Source: Methylocystis sp. SC2 (GTDB taxonomy: Bacteria > Pseudomonadota > Alphaproteobacteria > Rhizobiales > Beijerinckiaceae). Taken from it: a stretch of 64,000 nt of DNA. The notes beneath the pieces were generated by a model. The model ran no database searches, was not told the origin of the DNA, and saw only the letters and a list, made by a program, of their open reading frames with translations. Every line of letters starts with the position of its first letter. Positions within the stretch are counted from its first letter, which is position 1. The stretch covers positions 2,760,501 to 2,824,500 of the forward strand of contig NC_018485.1 in the NCBI RefSeq assembly GCF_000304315.1, written 5' to 3'. Both the position numbers and the translations under genes were made by a program. Positions 1 through 12,379 of the stretch are shown one piece after another.

Positions 1-982
1 TGGCTGACGGCACCGCAACCATATAGCTGAGCAGCGAAAAGACGATGGCCGAAAAGAGCGAGGTTCCGGCGACGAACATGTGATGACCCCAGACGAGAAA
101 GCCGATAACGGCGATCGCGACGCTCGCCCAGACGACGAATTTATAGCCGAACAGCTCCTTGCGGGAGAACGCCGGCACGATCTCGCTGATGACGCCGAAG
201 CCCGGAAGAATCATCACGTAAACGGCGGGATGCGAATAGAACCAGAAGAGATGCTGAAAGAGCAGCGGATCGCCGCCGATCGCCGGATCAAAGACGCCAA
301 TCCCAAAAATGCGTTCAAACGCCAGCAACAGCAACGTCATCGCGAGCACTGGAGTCGCGAGGACGAGGATGACGCTGGTCGCATAGAGCGACCACAGGAA
401 GACCGGCATTCTATACCAGCCCATGCCGGGCGCGCGGAGCTTATGGATTGTAACGATGAAATTGAGTCCCGTCGCGATCGACGAAAACCCGGCGATAAAG
501 ATGGCGATGATCGCGGCGACGACATGTCCCTTCGAGTAGAGAGACGTCAGTGGCGTATAAAACGTCCAGCCGGTGTCGACGCCGCCGGCCACGACGGCGT
601 AGAGCGCGACGAAGCCTGCAGCTATGAACAGATACCAGCTCAGCAGATTGAGCCGCGGAAAGGCGAGGTCCCGGGCGCCCAGCATCAGCGGCGTCAGAAA
701 ATTGCCCAGCGTCACCGGCACGGCCGGGACGAGGAAGAACCACACCATCAATATGCCGTGCATCGAGAAAAGCCGATTATATGTCTCGGCCGACCCGAGC
801 AGCCCATGCGAAGAAATCAGATTATAGCGCATGAGAGAGGCGGCGACGCCCCCCGCGAAGAAGAAGAAGGTGATCGCGACGAGATAGAGAATCGCGATGC
901 GCTTATGATCGGTCGTCAGCAGCCAGCTGCGCAGCGTATGGCCATCTTCAAGATAGGAAACATGCGCCGCCGAATGCGTCAT
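1..982 (-). CDS. ctaD: cytochrome c oxidase subunit I (partial, 3' end outside window)
   Basis: Haem-copper oxidase catalytic subunit of the inner membrane, reducing O2 at a haem a3/CuB centre. The first 327 residues are visible. I see a haem-ligand His at about residue 75 ([11 protein letters not shown]), the conserved [12 protein letters not shown] segment at 94-105, the motif YSHPAVY at 249-255 and the CuB histidine pair at 300-301. The glutamate found in the usual HPEVY motif is absent and replaced by the YS arrangement known from A2-type oxidases such as the Rhodothermus caa3 enzyme. The ATG lies 2 bp beyond the stop of the subunit II gene, so the two are co-transcribed. The C-terminal part and any subunit III lie beyond position 1. 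Confidence 0.95.
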   Translation of the reverse strand, partial: MTHSAAHVSYLEDGHTLRSWLLTTDHKRIAILYLVAITFFFFAGGVAASLMRYNLISSHGLLGSAETYNRLFSMHGILMVWFFLVPAVPVTLGNFLTPLMLGARDLAFPRLNLLSWYLFIAAGFVALYAVVAGGVDTGWTFYTPLTSLYSKGHVVAAIIAIFIAGFSSIATGLNFIVTIHKLRAPGMGWYRMPVFLWSLYATSVILVLATPVLAMTLLLLAFERIFGIGVFDPAIGGDPLLFQHLFWFYSHPAVYVMILPGFGVISEIVPAFSRKELFGYKFVVWASVAIAVIGFLVWGHHMFVAGTSLFSAIVFSLLSYMVAVPSA

Positions 983-984
983 GT

Positions 985-1941
985 TCAGCTCCCCGATTTG
1001 AGCGATTTGATATAGGCGATGAGCCGCAGCACTTTTTCGTCGCTGATCTGTCCTGAGAAGGACGGCATGATCTGCTGATAGCCGGCGACCGGCGTCTTGT
1101 CGGGCGTAAGGATGCAGTCGCGGATGAATTTATCGTCCGCCGTTACAGTCGCGCCGGTCTGCAATTTGACGGAGCGGCCATACAGTCCGCTCAACGCCGG
1201 CGCGGCTACGCCGGTCGTCTCCGGCGATCCGCCCACCCCGCCTTCGCCGTGACAGCCGGCGCATCCATGCGCCGTGAAGAGTTCTTTGCCGGCGGCCGCC
1301 ATGTCTTCGTGGCCTTCAGGCCCTGCGCCGCTTGCCAGCCACTTTTCAAAATCCGGCTGCGACATGGCGACGACCTCTCCCGTCATCGTGTAATGGCCGA
1401 CGCCGCAAAGCTGAGTGCAGAAGAGCTGGAAGACGCCGGTCGTGTCGACCTGAAACCAGAGGGTTTGGTAGCGGCCCGGCAAAACGTCATGTTTGATGCG
1501 AAACGCCGGCACGGCAAAATCATGAATGACGTCTTCCGAAGTCATTACGAGCTGAATCGGCCGGTTGATCGGTATGTGTAGCGCGTTGATCTCGCGCTGG
1601 CCGCCCTGATGCTCGACCTTCCACATCCATTGCTTGCCGACGAGGTAGATCTGCAAGGCGTCGCTGGGCGGCTGGAAAAGGCGCACGTAAAGATCGCCGC
1701 CCCAAATAAACAGGGCGAAGAAGATTGCCAGCGTCGCTACTGTCCAGCCGATCTCGAAACGCCAGGTCTTGCGCGAGCGCGCGCCGCGAGAGGCGCCGCT
1801 GCCGGCGCGATATCGAATCATGTAGAGAAGGATGAGCCCGAAGACGAGGGCGAGAACCGCGCATGACACCAGCAAAAGCGCGAGGAGCAGAACGTCGACT
1901 TCACGTCCTTCGACCGTGGCGCTTGGCCAGTAGCCATTCAT
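985..1941 (-). CDS. ctaC: cytochrome c oxidase subunit II with fused cytochrome c domain (caa3 type)
   Basis: Electron-entry subunit of the oxidase. Two N-terminal membrane helices (about residues 16-42 and 65-82) are followed by a periplasmic cupredoxin domain with CuA ligands H140, C175, C179, H183 and M186. A C-terminal mono-haem cytochrome c domain has CAGCH at 227-231 and a probable distal Met near 292. The fused haem makes this a caa3-type enzyme that can take electrons directly from the neighbouring Alternative Complex III. The residue between the CuA cysteines that is normally Glu is Gln here (C-T-Q-L-C). The ATG overlaps the stop of the SCO gene by 4 bp. No N-terminal lipobox is evident. 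Confidence 0.95.
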   Translation of the reverse strand: MNGYWPSATVEGREVDVLLLALLLVSCAVLALVFGLILLYMIRYRAGSGASRGARSRKTWRFEIGWTVATLAIFFALFIWGGDLYVRLFQPPSDALQIYLVGKQWMWKVEHQGGQREINALHIPINRPIQLVMTSEDVIHDFAVPAFRIKHDVLPGRYQTLWFQVDTTGVFQLFCTQLCGVGHYTMTGEVVAMSQPDFEKWLASGAGPEGHEDMAAAGKELFTAHGCAGCHGEGGVGGSPETTGVAAPALSGLYGRSVKLQTGATVTADDKFIRDCILTPDKTPVAGYQQIMPSFSGQISDEKVLRLIAYIKSLKSGS

Positions 1942-2720
1942 GCGCGCGCGCCTTTGCGGAACTCGCGATAGATCATCGCCGCGAGCGCGAGCGCCATACC
2001 GACCGCGCCGATCCGCAGGAATTTCATGATGGCGAATGTGTATCGGCCGGTCGTCGAATCGAAATCGAAGCAGAGCAAGAGCGCCGGAGATGCGCGCGGC
2101 GCAACATTCTGCGTCGCGGCGGCTTCGATCGCGCCGCGCACCTCTTCGTGAGAGGAGCCAATGCCGGAGAGATAATTTGAAACGACGCCGTGCGCCGTAA
2201 TGATAGCGGCGCCGATCGGATGAACGAAGCTCTGCGATCGCGCGCCGCTGCGATAGCTAAATCCGACAGCCTCGGCTACGGCGCGAATGTTTTCCGCGGT
2301 TCCGGTAAGATAGTGAATTCCCTCAGACGCGCCGATCGGCGACGCCGCGTCGAATTCGATCTCGCGCGCCTGTCGTGCGGCGTCGGCCGTTTCTGTCGGA
2401 TCGATGCTGATCGCGATGAAGACATAGTCAGAGCCCGCCGACAATCCCGCTTTTCGCGCCGCGCGCAACAGCGCGGGGCGCGTCACGCCGCAGAGCTTGT
2501 CGCAATGGAAGTAGCCGAGCACGAGAATGACCGGCGCGCGATCGAACGCATCACCAATGCGAACGTCTTGTCCGTCCGCGTCGGTGAATGCGCTTTCTAA
2601 CGGCAGGCGCGCGCCGAGCTTCTGCTTGTATGCAACGCCCGTGACGTCCGGCGTCCGTTGCGCATAGGCCGGGAGGCTGTTGAGAAGCAGCAACGCCAGC
2701 AGCGTAAGAAGCGGCTTCAT
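1938..2720 (-). CDS. SCO1/SenC family copper chaperone
   Basis: Periplasmic thioredoxin-fold protein of the SCO family, which helps assemble the CuA site of oxidase subunit II. From the chosen ATG it is 260 residues. A signal peptide (about residues 1-20, ending near PAYA) is followed by the copper-binding CxxxC in the motif YFHCDKLCG and a conserved His in the SFVHPIG segment. A C-terminal hydrophobic segment (IGAVGMALALAAMIYREF) could be a membrane anchor. The start at 2720 has an AAGGAG ribosome site seven bases upstream; an open frame continues to 2846 but without support. The gene sits directly before ctaC, matching its role. The small ACIII-associated gene upstream overlaps its 5' end. 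Confidence 0.9.
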   Translation of the reverse strand: MKPLLTLLALLLLNSLPAYAQRTPDVTGVAYKQKLGARLPLESAFTDADGQDVRIGDAFDRAPVILVLGYFHCDKLCGVTRPALLRAARKAGLSAGSDYVFIAISIDPTETADAARQAREIEFDAASPIGASEGIHYLTGTAENIRAVAEAVGFSYRSGARSQSFVHPIGAAIITAHGVVSNYLSGIGSSHEEVRGAIEAAATQNVAPRASPALLLCFDFDSTTGRYTFAIMKFLRIGAVGMALALAAMIYREFRKGARA

Positions 2721-3111
2721 TCGCATTCTCCTTTGGTGACGGAGAAGTGAGGGGCGCGGGGGCCGGCCAATCCGCGATGCCTTCTTGTGCGATCTTTCGC
2801 ATCGCTGCAGCAATTGGAATATGCGCTGCGCCTTTGGCCTGATCAATCCAGCCTGCGCTGTTCAAGCGCGTCAATTCGCGTCGGTGAAAGTCCGTCCAGT
2901 CTTCCGCCGGATCGATCTGCAGCCGCGGCTCGGGGAATGACGGCAGCGGCAAATTCATCGTCCTGTCAATCATGGCGTCGGGATAGAGCGCCCATGCGAC
3001 AAGGGCCAAAAAGATGATGCCCAGGATCGTCGAAGCGAAGCCGATGGCGATAAAGCCGCCGCTGATATCGCTGCCTTCGTGCGAAGCTGGCGCAAGGTCT
3101 TTTTCGTCCAT
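2551..3111 (-). CDS. small single-helix membrane protein of the ACIII operon (ActG-like)
   Basis: 186-residue open frame starting with ATG five bases after the actF stop. One predicted transmembrane helix lies at about residues 19-42 (GGFIAIGFASTILGIIFLAL). It is followed by a soluble part with the pattern L-Q-x-D-P ... R-R-E-L ... G-W-I-D ... H-I-P-I-x-x-A-M, which I associate with short proteins found between ACIII and SCO/oxidase genes; assignment to ActG is inference from position and topology. The frame has no stop until 2551, so its last roughly 57 codons overlap the sco gene in another frame. The part after about residue 130 is low-complexity and looks like out-of-frame sco. A shorter true product, or an indel near 2720, is possible. 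Confidence 0.65.
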   Translation of the reverse strand: MDEKDLAPASHEGSDISGGFIAIGFASTILGIIFLALVAWALYPDAMIDRTMNLPLPSFPEPRLQIDPAEDWTDFHRRELTRLNSAGWIDQAKGAAHIPIAAAMRKIAQEGIADWPAPAPLTSPSPKENANEAASYAAGVAASQQPPGLCATDAGRHGRCIQAEARRAPAVRKRIHRRGRTRRSHW

Positions 3112-3116
3112 TGCGC

Positions 3117-4154
3117 TCACGCCTCGACCCAGGTCCGAATTCGCTTGGTCAGCCGAGGGGCCAGCGCCGACGTGCAGGCCATGGCCAGCAAGGCTGAAAT
3201 CGTAAGCAGTGAGATCACTCCTGAACGAGCCCCGGCCGCCGGAGCCACCAGCCAGAACTGATGAAGAATGCCGCCGACGATGGTCGACGCCGCGGCGAAT
3301 CCCACGGCCTTCGACGAATGTTGCGCTTTGGCCGAGAGCAGCGTGAAGAACGGCGCGACAAAATGCGTAAGCACGATAAGCCCGGCGATCACGCCCCAGC
3401 CCTGGCGCCAGCGCGGGAGATACCAAGCGACCTCATGCGGCAGATCGGATTGCCAGACGATGATGAGTTGCATGAGCGCCAGATAGCTCCACAGCATGAC
3501 CAAGGCGAGAAGCAGGCGCGCAAGCTGGCGCAAGGCCTCGAGGTCTGGCGAGGACGAAAATATGAGGGCGAGCGTCGCGGCGGAGAGAGCGAGCGCGCCA
3601 ATCTCGCTGATGAAGCCGAGACCAAAGAGGCTGGAGGCGAAAGTCGGATCAAGCGACATGACGGCGTCGATGACGGCGAAGGTCGTCGTCAGCGCGAGAA
3701 GGATGAGCCCTGCCGGCGCAAGCCCCGCGAGCTCCTTGGCGTCATCGTTGGCGCGCGTGACGAGCACGGCGAGAATGAGCCAGATCAGCAGATAGATCAC
3801 GCCGCGAAGCACAAAGGCGGGACCATTCAGATAGGGCGCGTTGTCGAACTGCGGCGCGCCGCTTTGAAGCCACGGATAGACCAGATTGGCTGTCAGCGCG
3901 TAAGGAACGACGAACAGCGGAGCGAGAAACACGCTGCGCACGCCGGCGGCGAGGACGCCGTGAACGGCCTTTCCCCAGCGGCCGCCTGTCAGCGCGTGAA
4001 TCAGCATCAGCGCCATGGCGCCGAGCGGCCAGGCGATCCAGATGCTGAGCGCCGTCAGCCAAGCGAATCCAAAACTCCCCGGCGCCAACGCCCATCCGAG
4101 AAAGGCCCCGGCATAGCCCATGGCGCAAACCAGGATCAGGAGGATGCGGCTCAC
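3117..4154 (-). CDS. actF: Alternative Complex III subunit ActF (NrfD-like quinone-interacting membrane subunit)
   Basis: 345-residue polytopic inner-membrane protein with about ten hydrophobic helices, such as ILLILVCAMGYAGAFLGWAL at the N terminus. In ACIII, ActC and ActF are paired NrfD-like subunits, with quinol oxidised at the membrane interface. The motifs SLDPTFASSLFG and YLPRWRQGWG and a His-containing helix (VLTHFVAPFFTLL) fit family expectations. The start is GTG at 4154, overlapping the actE stop in a GTGA, rather than the upstream Met of the longer open frame, because that extension is antisense-like and polar. It lies between actE and the ActG-like gene. Confidence 0.85.
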   Translation of the reverse strand: MSRILLILVCAMGYAGAFLGWALAPGSFGFAWLTALSIWIAWPLGAMALMLIHALTGGRWGKAVHGVLAAGVRSVFLAPLFVVPYALTANLVYPWLQSGAPQFDNAPYLNGPAFVLRGVIYLLIWLILAVLVTRANDDAKELAGLAPAGLILLALTTTFAVIDAVMSLDPTFASSLFGLGFISEIGALALSAATLALIFSSSPDLEALRQLARLLLALVMLWSYLALMQLIIVWQSDLPHEVAWYLPRWRQGWGVIAGLIVLTHFVAPFFTLLSAKAQHSSKAVGFAAASTIVGGILHQFWLVAPAAGARSGVISLLTISALLAMACTSALAPRLTKRIRTWVEA

Positions 4155-4636
4155 GGCGCGGTCTCCGCTTTTGCGGCTGCAAGGTCGGTCGCCGACGCAT
4201 TCTGGCTTTTTTGCAGGGCGCGAATATAGGCGGCGATCGCCCACCGATCGGCGGGCGGCACGCGCGCGACATAGGAATACATAGCGCCGTGGCCTTGAGC
4301 GATCACATCGACGAAATGGCGCGTCGGCGCTTGGAGCAGTCGTTCGCTGTCATAGGAGGGCGGCGCTGGAAAGCCGCGCTGGACAATCATGCCTTGGCCG
4401 TTGCCGAGCTCGGAGTGACAGGGCGTGCAAAATATTCGATAGCGCTGCTGCCCCCGCTCGATGAGCGCGAGCGTCAGTGGTGGCGCGCTCGGTTCGCGAT
4501 AGAGAAAGGCGACGGCGCCGGGCGGCGTCTGTGCTGGCCCAACGAGCGGCGAATAGCTTCGCTGCTTGGGCTGATTGCTCATGTCGCTGCAGGCGCCCAG
4601 CACGCAAAGGGCGATGACGGCGATGGCCCGGTTCAC
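4151..4636 (-). CDS. actE: Alternative Complex III monohaem cytochrome c subunit ActE
   Basis: 161-residue mono-haem cytochrome c lipoprotein. The N-terminal signal ends in a lipobox (L-G-A-C, Cys16). The single haem motif is CTPCH at 70-74, followed by a G-H-G-A-M segment (Met near 119) suitable as the distal ligand. ActE carries electrons from the ACIII pentahaem subunit toward the oxidase or soluble carriers. The ATG overlaps the actD stop by 4 bp, and its own stop overlaps the actF GTG, so the three are translationally coupled. The tail is Ala/Lys-rich. Confidence 0.9.
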   Translation of the reverse strand: MNRAIAVIALCVLGACSDMSNQPKQRSYSPLVGPAQTPPGAVAFLYREPSAPPLTLALIERGQQRYRIFCTPCHSELGNGQGMIVQRGFPAPPSYDSERLLQAPTRHFVDVIAQGHGAMYSYVARVPPADRWAIAAYIRALQKSQNASATDLAAAKAETAP

Positions 4637-5166
4637 AGCTCGGCCTCTTCTATCATGCGCGCGTCGCAGTCTTGCATAATGTCACGCGACCGCGCCAAAG
4701 CGTCGGAATTGACCGCGCGCACGACGATCACCCAACGATCGATCATCGCGTCGCGGATGGCCCTGGTTTTATCGACGGAGTCGTAATAGCGGGTGAAGCC
4801 GCAGAGCGCGCCAGCCGCAATGATCGTGGCGAGCACGGCGGACAAGACGCCCACCTCGAAAGCGATGGGGATGAACGAAGGCCAGGAAAACGGCGGACGC
4901 CCGCCGATATCCAGCGGGTAAGCGACGACATTTGCATAGGTCTGCAGGCCGAAGGCGACGCCGGCGCCGAGCAGACCCAGCGCGAGCGCGACGGCGGGGA
5001 GACGCGTCGGCCGGGGCGTCCGCTCCGGCGCGAGGGGGCTGAAGAGCTGCGTCTCGCCAACATTCGCTTCGTCCAGGCGTGCGAGCGCCGCGACCGACGC
5101 TTCTTCCGACAGGAAGGTCGCCGCCAGACCATTCGGCGCCGTTAGCGCTTTGTCCTCGGGACTCAT
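4633..5166 (-). CDS. actD: Alternative Complex III subunit ActD (DUF3341)
   Basis: 177-residue DUF3341-type protein. It has an N-terminal soluble part, then two transmembrane helices (LPAVALALGLLGAGVAFGL and FEVGVLSAVLATIIAAGAL) separated by a loop containing GGRPPFSWPSFIPI, the family hallmark. The C terminus is a short soluble tail. ActD is a structural subunit of ACIII. The start at 5166 is favoured because its ATGA overlaps the actC stop; the longer open frame upstream is a shadow of actC. Confidence 0.88.
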   Translation of the reverse strand: MSPEDKALTAPNGLAATFLSEEASVAALARLDEANVGETQLFSPLAPERTPRPTRLPAVALALGLLGAGVAFGLQTYANVVAYPLDIGGRPPFSWPSFIPIAFEVGVLSAVLATIIAAGALCGFTRYYDSVDKTRAIRDAMIDRWVIVVRAVNSDALARSRDIMQDCDARMIEEAEL

Positions 5167-6562
5167 CGATCTCGCCCCACGTTGCGAAGGATCACTTCGC
5201 GCATTTCGAACATCGAAACCGTCGGCAACAGGCGAATGGCGATCAGAAGGCCGGCGATGAAAAGACCGACAGTGCCGAAAAGCGTGAGCCAATCCCAGAT
5301 CGTTGGCGTATAGCCGCCCCAAGCGGAAGGCAGATGCGTGCGCCGCAAGCTCATCACGACGATGACATAGCGCTCGCACCACATGCCGACGATCACGGCG
5401 AGGCTGACGATAACGACGAGAAGTTCGTTAAGTCGGACGCGCCGCCACCACATCAATTGCGGCGTCAACACGTTGAAGAGGATCGTCGCCCAATAGATCG
5501 GCGCCAACTCGCCCGCGACCTTATTGACGAAAAGCCGCTTCTCCGCCGCGTCGGGCCCGTAGAAGGTCGTGAACGCCTCCATCAGATAGGCGTAGCCGAC
5601 GCAAAGGCTGCTCGTCAGCAGAAGCCTGCCGAGAATGTCGAAGTGTCGGCCGGTGATGAAATCCTCGAGGCCAAGCAGCCGACGCACCGGGATAGCGACC
5701 AGCATCACTGCGGCAAAACCTGACAGCAACGCCCCGAACACGAAGAAGGGCGGGAACAGCGTCGAATGCCACCCAAGCGTCGCAGCGCCGGCGAAGTCGA
5801 GGCCGACAATGCTGTGCACCGAAATGACGAGCGGCGCCATCAGCGCCGCCAGCAAACCATAACCGACATGATAGTAGCGCCATGTGTTTTCCGAGCCACG
5901 GAACCCCAAGGCGAGGACGCCATAGAAGCGGCGCTTATGCGGCGCGTCGGCCTTGTCGCGCATGGTCGCAAGGTCTGGAACGAGGCCGAAATACCAGAAG
6001 AGAATCGAGGCGACGACATAGGTGAGGATCGCCACAAAGTCCCAAAGCAGAGGGCTTCGGAACTGCGGCCAGACGGTCATTACGTTCGGATAGGGAAACA
6101 GCCAGTAGAACAGCCAAGGCCGTCCGAGGTGCAAAATCGGATAGATGGCCGCGCAAGCGGCGGCGAAGATGGTGATTGTCTCGGCGATCCTGTTGAGCGC
6201 GTTGCGCCACTCGACCTCGGCGAGATAGAAGAGCGCCGAGATAAAGGTTCCGCCCGAAGCGATGGCGATCCACCACACGTAATTGATGATCGCGAAACCC
6301 CAGACCACCGGCCAGTCGATGCCCCAGACGCCGACGCCTGCATAAAACAACCAGCCGATGGCGATGGCGAGGATAACGACCAAGAGCAGCGCCGCGGCCA
6401 GACTGAGCTTCCACCATAGCGGCCATTTTTCCCGCAGCGGCGGCGCGCATATCATCGCCGTCATCGTCGATATGGTCTGCTCCGGCGCAACGATCGGATC
6501 GTTCGCGTGCGGACGTCCGTCGTCCGCGAAGACTGCGAGCGTCGAATGGGCCTGGAACAAAC

Positions 6563-6566
<4 letters not shown>
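5163..6566 (-). CDS. actC: Alternative Complex III subunit ActC (NrfD/polysulfide reductase-like)
   Basis: 467-residue NrfD-family membrane protein with about ten helices and a short soluble N terminus. It anchors the Fe-S subunit ActB and contributes to the quinol-binding region. Conserved-looking features include WWIAIASGGTFISALFYL near residue 100, GRPWLFYWLFPYPN, a His-rich HVGYG segment and MWCERYVIVVMSL. The start overlaps the actB stop in an ATGA. Length and topology match the family, and the neighbours are the other ACIII subunits in the usual order. Confidence 0.92.
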
Positions 6567-9432
<2,866 letters not shown>

Positions 9433-9445
<13 letters not shown>

Positions 9446-10086
9446 ATCGAACAGTCCGTCAGGTTTCTCTGCGGCGCGCCGTATTGGGCGCGCAGGACCT
9501 CAGGCGCGGGCGTGGTCGCGTCGCGCGTCCAACTGGTGTCGTAGATCTTGTCTTTTGGCCTAAGGCGCGGGCCAGGATCACGGTGACAGTCAAGGCAAAA
9601 CTGCATCGTCAAGGATTTGGCCTTGTAGGTCAGCGCCATATTGGCCACGTCGCCGTGACAGCTCGAACAGCCGACGCCTTTGGCGATATGAATGCTGTGA
9701 TCGAAGTAGACGAAATCCGGAACGTCGGTCACACGGCGCCAGACCAGCGGCCGGCCGTCCTTCAGACTGTTGCGCACCGGCTCAAGCAATGCGGCGTTGG
9801 TCCAGATCTGCGAATGGCAGGTCATGCAGGTATAAGTGGGCGGCATGCCGGCATTGGCGGAAACTTCGACGGCGTTATGACAATACCGGCAGTCGATCCC
9901 CAATCCGCTGACGTGATGTTGATGGCTGAAGGGGACCGGCTGCGCGGGAGCCCAATTCACGCGTCGCGCAGAATCGCTGTTCGGCCAAAGCCAAACCACA
10001 AGCGAAAACGCCACAAGAGCGAGCGCCAACAGAAGGAGCGCCAGCGAAGCCCACAAATTCGCGGCGGGTCGAAAGACTGCGCCCAT
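9433..10086 (-). CDS. actA: Alternative Complex III pentahaem cytochrome c subunit ActA
   Basis: 217-residue multihaem cytochrome with one N-terminal anchor helix (about residues 8-32) and five haem motifs: CRYCH, CMTCH, CSSCH, CLDCH and CSICH. Five haems match ActA, which passes electrons from ActB to ActE or the oxidase. An in-frame TTG at 10098, four codons upstream, has a GGAG at better spacing (six bases) than the ATG at 10086 and may be the real start. This is the first gene of the ACIII block. A 159 bp gap separates it from the co-directional MFS gene, so the operon promoter is probably there. Confidence 0.92.
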
Positions 10087-10245
10087 GAGTCGCCCCAAGA
10101 ATCGCTCCGCTTCCGCCAGGCGCGCCCTTCGGCGGCGGCTAGACCAAGCCTACAGGTGGTTCAGCACGCGCCTGCGGCAAGCGCCGTGGCTCAAGGGGCG
10201 ATGGCGCTGCGGGAGAGGATCGGACCGGCGCTTAGGGTTTAGGGC

Positions 10246-11539
10246 TCACGGGACGGTCTGAGGTTGGGCGCGCCGCGCGAAGATGTAGCTGGCGATCAGT
10301 CCGAGCGTCGCGAAGAGGGTGACGACCGAGAACAGGTAATTATGCCCCGCCGCCCCGGGCCACTGGTCGAGCAGATAACCCATGAGCGGTCCCATAAAAA
10401 TATCCGGCGCGTAGCCGACCACCGATAGCAATCCAACCGCGCTCCCCGTGTGCTCCATCGGAATTTTGCCATCTTGCATGATCGCGAAATACAGGCCGCG
10501 CAGCGCGAAGACGCCGATGCTGGTAAAGACGATCGTCAAAACAAACGTCCATACCATGCCCGCGCCGATCGCGCCGGAAGCCAGCACGGAGTTCCCGGCT
10601 GCGAGAAGCACGAAACAGCCGACGATCATGCGGGGCGCGCCAAACCGCTCAGCCAAATAGCCGGCGCCAACGGCCGCAGCCGGTCGTATCCAGAGCGATG
10701 CGACGCCGACCCGCGCCGCCTCTACCTCATTCAGGCCGATGACCTGATTCGCGTACAGCGAAAAGTCGTCGATCGCCTTAAAGCCCACGTAGGCGCACAG
10801 GATCACCGCAGCCTGCAGCCAGACCGACCGCATGGCGAACACCTGCGCGATGTCGCTTATCGAGACCGCTCGCGGCGCCGGCGTTCTGCGTTCCGGTAGC
10901 GCCAGCCAGATGAGCAAGGCGGCTCCGCAGGTCATCGCGAACAACAGCAGTATGATCAGTCGCAATGATTCCGTGCGCCGCGCGAGACTGGCCGTCTCGC
11001 TGTCGTTGGGCAGCAGCGCGGCGAATAGAACCACCATGGTCGACGCCATGACGGCCGCCAGCGCGCCTCTGCCGCCTTCGAGCAACCCGAAGGCGCGGCT
11101 TTGGGAATAGTTGAGCCCCCACTCACGCGTGGCGCGAATCAACGGCGCCCAGAACAGCGTGATCGTGGTGATTCCCCAGTACCCATATAAGATCGCCAGT
11201 GCCGACGGGGACGGAATCGCCATCATCACAAGGCCGCCGACGGCGGTGGACGTCAATGCGATAGTCAACATTGTGCGTGCGGGGTATTTGTCGGCGAGCG
11301 GGCCGCCGAACAAATACGCGGCCACTGCTACGACGCCATAAACCGCATAGGCGGCGCCGAGTTGGAGATTAGTCGCGCCGAACACATCGAGGAGCGTCGG
11401 CCGGAATACGCGCGCCAAGACGAAGGGCAGCAGAAAAGCCGATTCCCCGGCGACAATCAGCGCCGCGATCGCCAGTCCCCGCTGTCGCGCCTGGCGCGCG
11501 TCACGCGCCAGCAGTGGCGCCGGCGCGATGATTCGTCAT
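10246..11539 (-). pseudogene. MFS transporter with apparent 5' frameshift
   Basis: From 11418 down to 10246 an intact frame encodes a 390-residue major facilitator protein with about eleven helices and the loop motif GGPLADKYPAR after the second helix. The first expected helix (GLAIAALIVAGESAFLLPFV) is also encoded upstream in the same frame, but that frame has no ATG/GTG/TTG before a stop near 11535. A good start exists at 11539 (ATG with GGAGG three bases upstream, overlapping the stop of the upstream gene in an ATGA), but it reads only 12 codons in the neighbouring frame before a stop. A single extra base between about 11505 and 11535 would explain this: sequencing error or a recent inactivating mutation. 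TTG at 11418 would give a product lacking helix 1. The substrate is unknown. Confidence 0.6.
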
Positions 11540-11829
11540 GCGCCTCCGGATATGGCTTCATCCTCGGAGCGCGTGTTGCGCGTCGCATGCCCGCCTTTTT
11601 TGCCGGCCTGTGACGCGAGCTGTCGATCGACAGAAAAACTGCGCTTTGACGCGCTGACTGCAAGTCCGCCTTTGCGTCCCGCCGTCGACGCAAGGTCGGG
11701 GTTTTTGGCGAAACTGCGATGTTCGCCGGGCACGCTCTTGCCGCCCTTACGCGCAATTTCGCGTTGCCGCTCCGGCGTCATCGACGCGAAACCCCTCCGG
11801 GACTTGGTGGTCGCCGAAACCGTATCCAT
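11536..11829 (-). CDS. KGG-repeat general stress protein
   Basis: 97-residue hydrophilic protein with repeated KGG-type motifs: RGFASM...ARKGGKS, TAGRKGGLAVS and QAGKKGGHA. This pattern defines the Con-10/GsiB-like stress-induced family, whose members accumulate under starvation or desiccation. The start is ATG at 11829 with GGAG eight bases upstream; an in-frame TTG at 11871 lacks support. The stop overlaps the ATG of the MFS reading frame. The biochemical role is unknown. Confidence 0.8.
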   Translation of the reverse strand: MDTVSATTKSRRGFASMTPERQREIARKGGKSVPGEHRSFAKNPDLASTAGRKGGLAVSASKRSFSVDRQLASQAGKKGGHATRNTRSEDEAISGGA

Positions 11830-12379
11830 GCATCGCGCTCCAATTCTGCGTCGAAAATTCCTCCGCAACAACCGAAGCGGCAGAGGCCGCTCAGCAGACC
11901 AGGCAAACGACGCCGGCGCTGTTTACCTTTAGAAAAGGCGGCTGAGCGAAGGCCATTTTCGCAAAGACTAAGCGGCTGCCAAGCTGGTAATCTTACGTAG
12001 AAATGGCATTTTTCCAGCCATCAGAGTCTGTCAGTGTTCCAGGGCGTTTCGCGAGATCTGGAGGACCGACTTATGTGTTGAGAGCGGCTTTGAGAGTAAG
12101 ACTTCGTTAAAGGCTCGCTCTGGTCGGTCGGATACTGCATAACGGAATCATTTCCGTCCCAGAGCGGTCTGTTCTCTTGCTTTCCGTCGGCATTCGCCGG
12201 ATCTCTTCTTGAATACAATAAAATGGCTTATCCAATATTCCACTTACGTAAGTCTACCAATTTTGCTTCGCGCGCGAGCATGCTCTTATGGAGTTGGCGT
12301 CGATCTCTCCAAGTAAAGGCCGCCGGAAGAGCGGCGACAGCGCCTTGAGTAGAGCACGCGAACACGACGGGAGCGTCTA
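11830..12379. other. intergenic stretch with TACGTA palindromes, no convincing gene
   Basis: About 550 bp, less GC-rich than its surroundings. Short open frames on both strands have no recognisable composition or ribosome site. It contains CTTACGTAG at 11992-12000 and a perfect 12-bp palindrome ACTTACGTAAGT at 12242-12253, within an AT-rich part (about 12205-12270). These may be regulator sites or promoter elements for the genes on either side. Confidence 0.5.

Noticed and set aside
80..1015. Long plus-strand open frame opposite ctaD, Arg/Asp/Glu-rich
   Set aside because: It is the complement of a clear haem-copper oxidase gene; its composition is typical of antisense frames in GC-rich DNA.
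3261..4229. 322-residue plus-strand frame opposite actF
   Set aside because: Highly charged, no motif, no ribosome site, fully antisense to a membrane protein gene.
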